Shown here in pieces: positions 1-12,000 of a DNA stretch of 64,000 bases (the stretch's first letter is position 1; every line of letters begins with the position of its first letter). A model generated the notes under the pieces. It worked only from the letters and a program-made list of their open reading frames with translations. It was not told the origin of the DNA and ran no database searches. The translations under genes and the position numbers were made by a program. Origin of the DNA: Strongylocentrotus droebachiensis. Taxonomy: Eukaryota > Echinodermata > Echinoidea > Camarodonta > Strongylocentrotidae. Where the stretch lies: positions 1-64,000 of the forward strand of contig JAVYIG010000401.1 of assembly GCA_035222895.1 (NCBI GenBank). Reading direction: 5' to 3'.

Positions 1-27
1 CCGGTTAACCCCCTACCCTAAATATAC

Positions 28-54
28 ACATCCCCGAGCGAAGCTCGGGGATGT
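28..54. repeat. GC-rich short hairpin
   Basis: Two perfect 12-base arms (28-39 and 43-54) are separated by the loop GAA. No gene is visible around it. It lies outside the helicase gene, and a similar-sized hairpin (15584-15610) lies outside the opposite end of the two-gene cassette. The function is unknown, and it may be part of a repeat cut off by the window edge. Confidence 0.6.
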
Positions 55-309
55 ACCCCGCTTGCTCCAAAAAGCCGCTGAGCCCCCTACACATTTGCCG
101 ACGACACGAATATCTATTCTATCATAACCTTTATCACCTTGGGAGTGTGTTCTGGGTGTTCGGTATTACATGAGCTTCATGCAGCTCTATTTATTTTTAA
201 ATAAAAATGTTAAAAACTCACCTAATCCTGCCTTTTTATCAGTAAAGTCCTTCACACAGCGAACAAAGTTGTGTGCAGTCCTATGGGGCTCGATCTCATG
301 TAATCGCTG

Positions 310-430
310 TATATGAACCGGAAGGTAATCGCAACTCTGTGAAGGTCAAGTCACGTGACGAGATCGCCCGAGTAGCACGCGCGGAAGCAACTGCTGTAGC
401 AGACGACGCGACGTCTATACTGTGTGCAAT
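310..430 (+). promoter_or_regulatory. Putative promoter of the RecQ-like helicase gene
   Basis: An ETS-type core (ACCGGAAG, 317-324) is followed by a palindromic E-box (GTCACGTGAC, 350-359) and a CpG-rich stretch, about 90 to 200 bases before the proposed start codon at 518. No TATA box stands out. ETS and E-box motifs in CpG-rich DNA are typical of TATA-less housekeeping or germline promoters. The call rests on motifs and position only. Confidence 0.4.
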
Positions 431-517
431 GTAAATTTATAGCGTAATCGCCCAGATTCATTCATGATTCAGGCAGAAATTATTCAGCGTACGTAGAAAC
501 TGCCATGGGAAACGAGA

Positions 518-3500
518 ATGCTCAAAGAAGTTGTGGATGATGTGCTCGGAAGTACTTTTGTACTGAAACAAAAACAGGAGTCCATGCTCATAAGCGCTGC
601 CAAAGGAAATCACACCATGGGGATCCTTCCCACTGGATACGGAAAAAAGTTTGATTTATGCCCTCCACGCACCACTTTTGAACAAAGTAGGCATATTGTG
701 TTTTTAAATGTAGCTGTCGTTTTTTTTATTGTCTTAATATTTTTTGTTAATCAGCTTTCTTGAATGGAACATGCAACAGAAAACAAGCGCCGTTTAATAT
801 GATTTTGTATAAGTTAATATTAAGGCATTGCCGTATATATACAAACTAGGGGTATGTTTGACCTTTTTTTTTTTTTTTTTTTTTTTTGCCAGTGTTTCAT
901 GATTTTTTTAGAGGGGGACAAAATATCAAATGTCCCCCCTCCTATATACGATTTGAGGTTTAACTTGTATTTTTAAGATTATATGCGACTTTTTGGTGTT
1001 TTAGTCGATGTGAGACCTTTCATTTTTCTTGTCAGTTTGTTTTGGAGTCGTTTGTTGGTTTTTACCTACCTCTCCACCTCACTTATTTATTTTTTGAAGA
1101 AAAAAAAATCACCAACAAGTTGAACAACAAGGTTTTTGTTAGTTTGTTCGTTTGCTTGTCGGAGAGGTGGGTCTCTTGCACGTATCCTGATGGAATAAGG
1201 CTCTGTCATGGGTGTAAAGGGGTGTAAAGTAAACTCTCATTTTGTGTTGTTGTAGTTGTTTTTTGGGGGAGGCCGTTCTCAAGGCCATCTTTTTGATCTT
1301 CTTTGCCGCTCCTTAGCCCCCCCCCCCCTCCGTTTTGGAATTGGTAGCGGCACACCCCCCGTCAAAATAACAGTCCCCCCCCCCCCCCCCCCCCCGGGGG
1401 GAGTTATACAACCTCCACAATCTTTTCCAAATGTGTCATAAGTATATGCACGCCACGGGTTAGGTGCTCCCGACCCACTCATTTTACATGAATGCAAAAA
1501 GGAATGAGACGATCGAGATTCATTCATGCTGGTCTAATTTCAGATCATTATTTTATTTGCATGCATACAGTATACATTCATCGGATAGCGGGCCTTAAAA
1601 AGTCCGTCTGATCATGCAATGAGATACCAGGCCCAAATAAGGAACGGAACGGCATACTTCCCATAATTATGTGGATGCAAGACCAGCCAAAAAAAACAAA
1701 AAAAAAAAAACAAATACAAAAAAACAAACAATAACACACATAAATGAATGAAAATAAAATATAAAATTAAGGTTTCAAAATTAGGCAGAGCTGCTGGAAA
1801 ATGTACTGGTTTTGTCCCAATCACAATCGGTCTTAAAATGATCACTTAAAGATATAATAATAATCAATAAAATAAGATTGGTGGGACCAGCCCCCCCCCC
1901 CCCCTCCCCATTCCCATCCTGCAGCATAGTGAATATGATTATATTTAACCAAAAAGAAAATTGAAGAAACTAATAACATTCATATTCACTGTCTAAAATA
2001 TATAACTAACAAACACAGTTATATAGTTACCTTTACAAATGTATGATAAACTAAAACCTGTGCATGCATTAATCTTCTTCTTTTTTTTTTTTTTTACAGC
2101 TGAATCCACAGAAAACACACATAACCCTCGTAGTAAGTCCGCTTAAAAGTCTAATGCTGGACCAGGTGCGCAGATGGAAGAATCTTGGCATCAGAACTGC
2201 GGCCATTCTTGGCCATTCAGGTCATGACATGGACAGGGAGACTGAAAACGGTAATTCAAACAGCAACGAGAGATTTTACACGTTGTGGGTCATACAGCGG
2301 ATTATACCAGGTGTCCCAGAAATAAAGTGGAACGAAGATTTTTCAGTATGCTTGCCTTAATTCAAAAGCTACATATTTGGTTTTACATTATTGGATAAAT
2401 CATTTTCTACCAAAGACCAAAGAGAATGATGCCAAGATTGTTGTAAATGGTTCAGTAATTTTGATTCTATGCCCGTTTCTTTTAATACAATCATTTTCAA
2501 ATTTCGCATGCTTTTAGCGACCAATATATAGGAGTACTTGTGTCGGGAATGGCGTGTAACATGCGTCCGTTTTCCGATTTCAGTTTTTCTTTTGTTTGCA
2601 TGCATCAATGGGCTCCCCCCGAACATTCGAAATTTGAAAATGACTTTATTTAAAGAAACGACATGAATCAACACTACTCAATCAAATTCAAAGATCTAAT
2701 TAGTATCATTCTCCTCGGTAGAAAATTCTTTACCCAAATGATGCAATAAAATTATACATTAAGGATCGTCATCACTTGTATAGGTAGGGCGTAATAGCAT
2801 TACCATAATTTACATCACAACAAATAGTGCTTCTTCTTGCCACAGTTATGGTTAAATATATGGTAATAGTGTATAACATTATTATTATTGAAGTGATAAT
2901 GCAAAACATCAAATCCGATGTACAATAAAATAGATAGACGACATACACTGTAAAAACTGGGGTGTTAAAATTGACACCAGTCGGTTTTAGTAGAGGACTA
3001 CACCTTCAGGTATTAAAATTACTACCTTAGAGTTTGGACATAACACCAAAAATGTTAGAATAACACCATTGGGTGTTGAATTAACACCACAGATGTAAAA
3101 CGCATGGCGTTGTCCTCTATGTACACCCGATATCAATATAGTTCTTGTTGTATCTGTTGATAAGAAATACAAGTGGAATAGATGTGGGATGTGATTATTT
3201 CACGTGTTTATATACAGAATGCACTCGATAGAATTTGACATGAATGCATCGATCACAACGTTCCTGTTATTTCTTCATTTATTAAACAGACCTGATGAAT
3301 GGAGGGACAGACCTCGTTTTTACTTCCCCGGAGGCCATCCTGTCCCCTAAGTGGTGGCAATGGGTGCGGAAGTTTCAAAACAGGATTTCGTTGCTGGTGC
3401 TAGATGAGGTTCACTGCTTTACAAAATGGCATGTTCTTGAAAATTATTTATATATTTCAAGCCATTATCATACAAAATACATGTCTTTTAAAAGCTTATC

Positions 3501-5988
3501 ACTTTTGTTTCTGCTAATCATGTGATTACATGGGCCCATTCAAGATAGCTCTGCATTATGAAGCTGCGTGAAAGTCTTAAACAGCAAGCGAGTTTGCAAA
3601 ATGCGCCTTCAAAATGTGACATATTCATATAAGACAAAATAGGTATTTCCTCTTCATCGTTTACATAATGAAGGCCTATACATATACTCTGCACCAATGT
3701 CATTTTCATAAATATTAACAAGGAGCTACGTTTTCTGAGCTCAGTTTACTTCACTCATGCACAGTGGGATGTGCACTTTCACATGAAGACACTAATTATA
3801 AACCATAATTACACATTATCAAATTCACAACATTCACTGATAGGTAAATAGGTCAAACGAGTCAATTTTACCAATCATTTGTGTTCATCTTACAGGGGTC
3901 TTACATTCAGGGAGGAGTACCTCCGGACCACATCTTTGACATCCAGGCTGGCATGCCCTATAATGCTTCTTACAGCCACGGCAACAAACAGAATGGTCAC
4001 AGAAATACTTCAAAACCTGAATCTCCGCAGGGAAGAAGTAGAAATATTCGCCGCTATTCCCAACAGGTTGGTTATACCTTATCATCATAAGCAGTTAATG
4101 TGAATGATCATTATTAATGATTTCTTCAAGTCAATTGATCATGATCATAGTATACATACATAGTATCTACTACTGAACTTCTCTTCCCTTATTGTAATAA
4201 TAATTATGTGAGAAATCTTAAAGGAAAATGAAAATCAGACAGCAAAAACAAAATAAGAATACAGCCCTGCAGGGTTGCGACTAGGAACATTTATAAATAA
4301 TAAATATGGTTAAGAGTGATCAGGGGTATATCAAAGATTTTAATAGGGACAGGGTTCAACAGGGGGCGGAAGGAGAACTTGCGCGCTCGCAAATCTACAT
4401 TCTGCATGATACAAAATATCAGTAAAATGCAGTCAATATCTTTATGTATTTATTTATGCATTTATTAACATTAGATTATTATTATTTTTATTGTTGTTAT
4501 TATTATTATTATTATTATTTTTTAATTATCATTATTATGATGTCGATGACTATTATTGTTGTTACTTTCATTGTTATTATTCTCTTTCATTTAATTTATT
4601 TATTTGTTATATTTTGTTTTGTTTGTTAGGAATTCAAACATGAGTCCGGTATCAGGGTATTAGCCAATCAAAATCGCGAATTTCGAGACTTATGTTTGAG
4701 TTGCTGAATTGGGTTTGATATCAGCTTTTATACCACAGGGTCCAGGGTTTCATAATTACTCGGATAGGCCCTTTTGAATATCATAAATGAATCATAAGGG
4801 AATTGACAGAACTTTAAATCGGACAGAAACCTGTGTAATACTCGTTATCAGTTGAGGCACATTAATTGTCTACAGCAGAGAGTCATAATGTCATAAACTA
4901 TTAGGCTACATACGGACATTTAATGAAATCTTGTGTGTAAGGAGACTTTTAAGGAATATATGAATAGCTCTGTGGATATGACTGAGTTCATGTACCTTTA
5001 ATTGTTCTATCCACAGACCAAACATTCATCTATCAGTGGTTCCGGTGAAGGACAAGTTTGAAGCCATTGGATGGTACTTGGATGAATTAAAGGAGAAGGG
5101 TGTCGATGCTGCAAAAACCATCATTTATGCACGGTAAATAAATTTTAAAACGCAATTTTCATTTTTCTTACGGAATTAAGTTTTATGAAGGTTTTCATTT
5201 TCAATTAACTAGTATGTCAAAACTTTAGGCGAATCTTTATGACAGCGATGCGTTCATTCTTACGTTTAACGTTTTGCAATATAAAGAATTATGTTCACAT
5301 TATAAGGGGTCAATTTCATAAGGAGTTACGGTTAATCGTTACTTTGCTCAATAAACGGTTTTCCGTTCAGTTACAATTTATATCACTTTCACTATTGTTG
5401 ACTGGATCTTAAAAGAGGCACACGTGGATTAGCTTCAATATCCTTAATAATGTCACTAAGTATTGTTCTTTCAGACAAATCGACCACGTTGCTGAACTCT
5501 ACACATGGCTCAACGAAAGCCTCGCCGAGTCCGCCCATGCTCCAGGACCAGGGCAGTCTTGCAGTGTGGAAAGTAGACTGATCGAAATGTACCACGCATC
5601 AACGGACTCAAAGAGTCAGGAACGAATATGTCGTAACTTTTCCACCGAAGGTTCTAAGCTGCGCTGCGTTGTAGCAACAATAGCATTCGGTTTGGGTGTC
5701 GACATCGCCGACATTGATCAGGTTATCCACTGGGGATGCCCTAGTGATGTCCTCTGCTATTGGCAAGAAACAGGCCGATGCGCGAGGGATGGAAGACCCG
5801 GAAAAGCCATTATGTATCTGCCACCCTTTTCAGTCAACAAGAGATGGGTTGATGAAGACATGAGGGACCTTGTCCAATCATCCCGCTGCATCCGGAAATC
5901 GGTGTTGAACACGCTCTTCGTGCATGGCATGGAAAAGGACAATGTACAGGTGATGTCATGCTGCTCAGTTTGCGACAGTGCTAAGTAA
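518..5988 (+). CDS. RecQ-like DExH helicase, 6 exons, frameshifted in exon 1
   Basis: This is a superfamily 2 DNA helicase of RecQ type (3'-5' unwinding in known members), about 419 residues if the frame is continuous. Exons are 518-686, 2100-2250, 3290-3428, 3896-4066, 5017-5133 and 5475-5988. Motif I (ILPTGYGK) is in exon 1, motif Ia (VVSPLKSLMLDQ) in exon 2, the DEVH box (LLVLDEVHCF) in exon 3, motif III (LLTATAT) in exon 4 and motif VI (QETGRCARDGRPG) in exon 6. The protein ends soon after a cysteine pair (CCSVC), so the RQC and HRDC domains are missing. An extra A in the A6 run at 643-648 shifts the frame inside Walker A; read with five A's, exon 1 continues GKSLIYALHAPLL and joins exon 2 in phase. 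Intron 3 appears to start with GC at 3429. All other junctions match in phase. The gene converges on the DUF6589/PHD gene. It could be a pseudogene, a real allele, or an assembly error in the homopolymer. Confidence 0.85.
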
Positions 5989-6015
5989 TACGGGACCCAT
6001 AGCATGTATCCATTT

Positions 6016-9000
6016 CTATGAGTCAGTGCACAATTTAACACTGCGACGCTGTGCATCCATTCTCGTAGAAAGTGCTTTCAGCTTTTTACCAAGGTTCTTT
6101 GGATTTCGCAACACCTCTTTATGGTCGAACCCTTCAAAGCCTTTGTGTTGTCTGAAGGGCAAGTATTCAAACAGTCCAAATCCATCGTTCTCATCCACAA
6201 ACAATGCAACATCTTGTTTGTATACATCCTCTGCTTTCTTCCTAGTTGGCGTCTTCATGGAGACGATCCCGGCATCACTGAACATGATATCCAGGTACCT
6301 ACCAAATGGTCCTGACATCTTGGCACATCTCTGCGCGTGTTTCTCAGTCACATTTCCATGAGCGAAGTCGATCATACCTGCAAAAATTGATACAGAAAAA
6401 AAAACAGTTAAAATATAATTGTTGAGAAGATCAAATCAACCTTGATTTATAATTGCATATCACGTCACCTACGCACAACGCAAAATGCGTCAAACATTGC
6501 AACTGACATACCCTTGTAGTCCATGTTAATGTGCTCAGTACCAAGGTCCATCCCTATGTTTCCTCCGGGCTTGCCAGTGACATTGATGACTCTGTTCCAG
6601 ATCAAATTGTTCCTGATGTCAGAAGGAGCAAATCCACCGATACCTGATGCCATGAAAAAACAATTTGCGAAATCTAAAACCAACATTTCACCAACATGAC
6701 CAAGGAAATACTTTCTACTTTTCAAACCCCTCGTTCGAGGATCATTTCATGATGTTCAAAGGATCGCATGGGCACCATCCCTTTAACGTTAACTAGCTAG
6801 GTCACTATTAGTTTGAATGCACATGCCATCATTATGACCGTTCATCAGTATACACTTTATTAATTGTGTGTTTGCCAGCGTCCTTCTTTCGGCAAATGGC
6901 ACAAATCTCCTATCTCTTAAACAATGCTTAATCTGTTTATCCCCAAACTCACAATATGCACATCCTGGAGGATTCGTTGTCTAGTACACCTAATCACAAA
7001 TGAAACGGACGTATTCTATGTGCATTTCAAGTGGAAGTGGGTCTAAAAGATGATGTGATGATGTGGCACACAGAATATATTTTTGGCACATAATAATAAG
7101 TTTATCGTGAGTGTCATGAAGTCTTGTCCTGTCAGTTATTCTCGCATCGAGTCAAATGAATATCTTATCAATGTAAAATCTTATAAGTCTTCAAATTCCA
7201 GACTCACATGCTAAAAAGTAGTGGGCATTGATGAGGTACTTTGGGTGTCTCTTTGACCAGAAAGTTATGAGATCGATTTTCCAGTCTTCAACCATGACTG
7301 GTCCATTTCCAGCCCGAACTGCTGCTCTCCTGGCTAGATGTCGCAATCCTTCCAGAACGAGAGCTCTACTGTGGTTCAGCACATGGTCGTCGTTTTGAGA
7401 ATCAAGGGCGCATTCTTCACTGCAATACCACTTCTCTGCGAAGATATATATATGGAATGCATTGGAACTAATGGATTTGTGAAAATTTGTTCCCTCTTCT
7501 TATTCTAAGGTACGGTTAGGGCTAATAAGATGCTTGTATAATTTATGATCGAACCTCATCAACTAGACTTTTGACATCCATGGAAAAAATGGGAATATGG
7601 AATATATAGTCCACGAATAGAGTTTTGGCTTGCATATCGCAGATTCTGGTAGAGTTTTATCCAGATAGGGACACCAAACGTTGCAGGATTAGTTCTATTT
7701 AGTGGGTTATCCAAACTTGCTAAAATGTTAATATTTGAAATTGTGTATTTATAATATTCCTGAAACCTTGTAACTATGAACAATTACAATATTCTTACCG
7801 GGTAAGAGATCAGTCAACTGAAGACCAATGCATCTGTGGTGATACCATTCATGACCCCTGCAGTTTCCTTTCAATGCGCACTGCGCCATGTTTGTGTTGC
7901 CCTCTGGATCGACTTTCCGCTGGCACACACAGTAGATGTAACTCGGACCACTCTCACAGTCGGCGCTGCAATACCAGTCTTTCTCTTTGTCTGGAGCAGC
8001 TGTCAACCCAACACAACTAAGGTGAAACCAAGCCTTGTGACATGTTGAACTGCAACACAGCACCATGTCGTCATTCTTTTCTGTATTAATTATTTTAAAA
8101 GGTTGGAAAAACATGTATCAGTCTTGTCGAATACAACTCAATTTTCTTTCAACAGAAGTTAGAGAAAACATTATTAAATTCATCCCCTAACTGATAGAGT
8201 GATATGTGTTTGAAGGATATCTTCTTTTTCTTCTATTGTCCACTTTTAAAATGCAACGCCCGTCTCCAAAACGAATTTGGGAGGTTTAAAATGCAGTTTA
8301 AGATAATTATGTTAGTAATGGCTTTGGAAAAAAATCGATATAGTGTACAATTCAGCTTGTAACTTATTTACCATTAGGTATGGCATTAATTGTCACTTGA
8401 TTTTGGAAGCTTTTATCATATAATGAAACGGGAGCATATTCAGTTAAAAGTGCAAAAGAATAGATACTGGTACTGATGGACATGCCTACCAGATTTGCAG
8501 AGGCAATAGCCTAGTGCATCATCTGTTCCTTCAGAGGCCTCATTCTTGTATGCTTCTGCAGCTACTTGAACTGATGACTTATCGGGCTCCTGGTATATGT
8601 AGTCCACAACTTGTTGTGCCACACTCTTTACCCATTGGAGTTGTTCCTCTGTCGTTCCTTTAGCAGGGAAACTATCAGGGATGTCGTTTAGGGATGACGT
8701 TCCACAGAACTTCAATGCACAAAGGAGAGTGTACGCCTCGGTCACGAACTGCATAAATTATAAAAATGATTATTATAATGTGACTTTTAAGTTATGCTGG
8801 GATCATTCTTAAACTATCAAAACATCGTAACCCCCCCCCCCCCCCCTTTCTCCTTTTACTGACATTTCCATCATCATTTTTGTCAGTATAAGCTTTAATC
8901 TTGAATAATTGTCGCCATTCCAATCCACATTTTGAAACGTCTTTCTCCAATTTCAGTTACTTGAGGGAAATTCATCAACACCCCTCCCCCCTTCACATGA

Positions 9001-12000
9001 ACACAAGCAAAAGCAACAAACGCACACACACACACACACACACACGCACACACACATACACACACTCACACAAATACGGCTTACCTCGTACATATCCCAG
9101 ACATGCTGAACATTTTGCATCACGTCTTTTTTGAAGGAATGGTGATTGAAGTCGCATTTCAGTTGTGCAAGTGTTCCTCGTGCAGAAATACTTTGACCTC
9201 TGAAGAACACATTGTTCGAGTCCTATTATAAAGATTGGCAATATATCTGAATAACGTGATTTATGACATATTTTTCAATGATATCATTTACAAGCGATCA
9301 TTTCAGTTTCTGGCTCTGACTTTGCAATTTACACGTCCTGTTTTGATTAATCGACAAATGAAGAGAATTTGACACCTAACCCTATCTTTTTATTGAACTG
9401 CAATATAATTTTTCCTAATCGACATTGTCATTCACGTTTTGAGACACAGAGCATAAAAGGTCATATAAGACGGTGAAAACTCTTTTATTTGATCAATTGT
9501 AATTTGCCAACACGTATTTACTGTGGTCCATGTAGGCATTATTTTAACAAGACCGTGGGAGGGGGGGGGGCATGACGCCCATGCTATTAACCCTCCAATT
9601 AAGATGATAACATGACTTTTAGACTCGAATATCATCTCACTTAAGAATTATATTGGGCTGCACCAGTGAGAATGTTCTTCCTTTCAAACTGACCTGCAAT
9701 AGGAGGATCTCCTTGTGGAACTCCTGAGGTGTTGCAAAGAATGCGTCGAGTCTGTCCTCCCATCGTTCCCCGTTACTTCGCGCTCTCTGGGCGTGTAATA
9801 TGCGTTCGATTGTCAGCCCGTCGCCACTGACGAGGGTCTGTGTTGGTGTTCCTTCGGTAACAGGCACATAGGTCTGGAGGCGCTCCAGGACTGAAATTGT
9901 CCCCTGCGTGGTACTAGGATTGGCGTTCACAACTCCAATTGTTACCTGTATTATAGGTAATTATTATCTGAATGTCAACATCTATTTTTCTTTGATAATA
10001 TAATCTGAACTTATAGCAGTATGCCCACTATTTTCCTGGTTTCTCTCAGTATGAAGGTAGTTTAAAGTTATACTTCTAATCATTAGATATTACATTATCA
10101 ACGCGAAGTGAACATTTAATTTGTCAAGTTGGTACTGGATAAACAACTAAGGCATACAATTTGAAGTACTCAAATCGGGCACTATAATTCAGATTCAAGT
10201 TAAAACAAACAAATTAAAAAAAGACTGTGAGTTGTATATTGAATAAGGCCTCTATAGCTGCACCCCTGGTCAAATTCTCACCATTTCAGACTTCTTAGCC
10301 ATGGCAGCTGTTTGTGCGTGTTCTTGTGTGATGGGAAGGTCAGGAGATAAGCTCTCTAAAAAGCCCATATGCCTCCCCATGATGTTCGATACCACATCTA
10401 CTAAGCGCATTCGCTGGCGGTTGAAGACTTCCGGTGAGGGCAAGAAGCTAAACGGGTCTAAGTCCTCTGCATCGCTCACTGTCGAGGATGACGAAGAAGC
10501 TGGCACCCTGTCCCTTGCCGCGTAGCACATCGTCTGAAGGAGGAATTTGTTGCTATGTGTTCTGCCTTGATGTTTTGCTTCACATCCCTTCTGCACGTTG
10601 TCAATACAGAGTCCAAATGTAGGAGGACCGGTAATGAACTTTAGCTTCCGACGTATTGTCATGCTCGGCGCTTCCTGATCAATTTAGGGAGAGAGGGATT
10701 TCGTATTATCCACATGTCAATTCATTTCAGCATAATATTAATTGAGAAGGAAACACCGATTTTTTTTTTTAGTGTTTTCGTGTTATCTAGAGTAAAAAAA
10801 AAGTCATACATTGCTACAAGAGGAAGCGGTCATTTCCTCAAACTATATCTCGATACTGCCAAGTTCTTACTAAGGGGACGAGCTGTGGGAATAAAGAGCT
10901 TTATAGATTTTAATACGAACAACTTTCAGAAAAAAGAACATAGTAGACGACTAGTATGGATGTACATAATTTTGTTAATTACTGTGAATATTCAAAATGG
11001 TGTATGACTCAAGTACACCCTATATTTCTTCACCTCAATTGTACACTTCCACTCTTTAAGTTGTTGGTCATGATTTTCCGCCATTCTATCGACATGGAAC
11101 CTGACGCGCTCTGCTCCCATGGTGATGCCACTGTGATTGAGCGTCCGGAAGACTTTCTGGGACACTCCTTGGCGCCACAGTTCTATTCCCATGGTCGCCT
11201 GGACAAATTGGAAGCTGCGTGGCGAGTGGGTGTATAATGCCATGGCTAGTATAATTCCCATTCTGCGGTCGATGATTTCCTTTGCCTCTTTATCGGATAG
11301 TCCCCTTTTAATGGATAAGAAAAATAAGATCGTTTACGTTATTATCTTTCTTATAAGAAGCGTATAAAGTACTTTTCACCGCAAATTATTGCTTGGGAAA
11401 CAGAATTTGGTTGTTGTACCCTCCCCCCCCCCCCAAAAAAAAAGTCCAATAACATGACACACAAAACCTCGGACTGCCAATTAAGGCTATCAGATTCGAA
11501 ATATTAATTCAGTTGTTGAGTTCCTCTAACTTCTCCCGTCTCTATCTTAATGCCACAAAATCATATATTTACATAATTACGTATTGTGCGACACTAAATT
11601 GTCCTTTTGCATGTGTTTAGTTTATCTGTGTAATGTTAATTTATAATTTCTTATGTGAAGGAAAGCGCCCACAATCTCTCTTACTTTTCAATGACCCCGC
11701 TTTATCCCCCAAAGTACATAACTATGATCAGTGTGAAATGTATTCAGGTTATCACTTATCAGTACTACATGTTGTACCTCCGAGAGCCTTTCTTTCCTTT
11801 TGTTCTTCCTCTCTTGGCCCCTTTGACCGAAGGCATCATTGCCGAGATGCAACTGATTGAGAGTGGCATAATCTTCTCGGTGTCCTCTACAAGATCCTCC
11901 CAGCTGAATTCTGCGACATTTCCAATTGTCACTGGCTGGCTCAAGGCGCTTCCGGATCGCTTAATGGCTTTCACCTGATAAATACAATCAATCATACTTT

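Noticed and set aside
1256-1527. Overlapping readings with poly-Pro (+) and poly-Gly (-)
   Set aside because: They are created by poly-C runs in helicase intron 1; there is no start context, domain or exon phase to support them.
8901-9241. Thr/His and Cys/Val-rich readings around 9.0 kb
   Set aside because: They are translations of the (CA)n microsatellite and overlap a real exon of the - strand gene (9085-9222).
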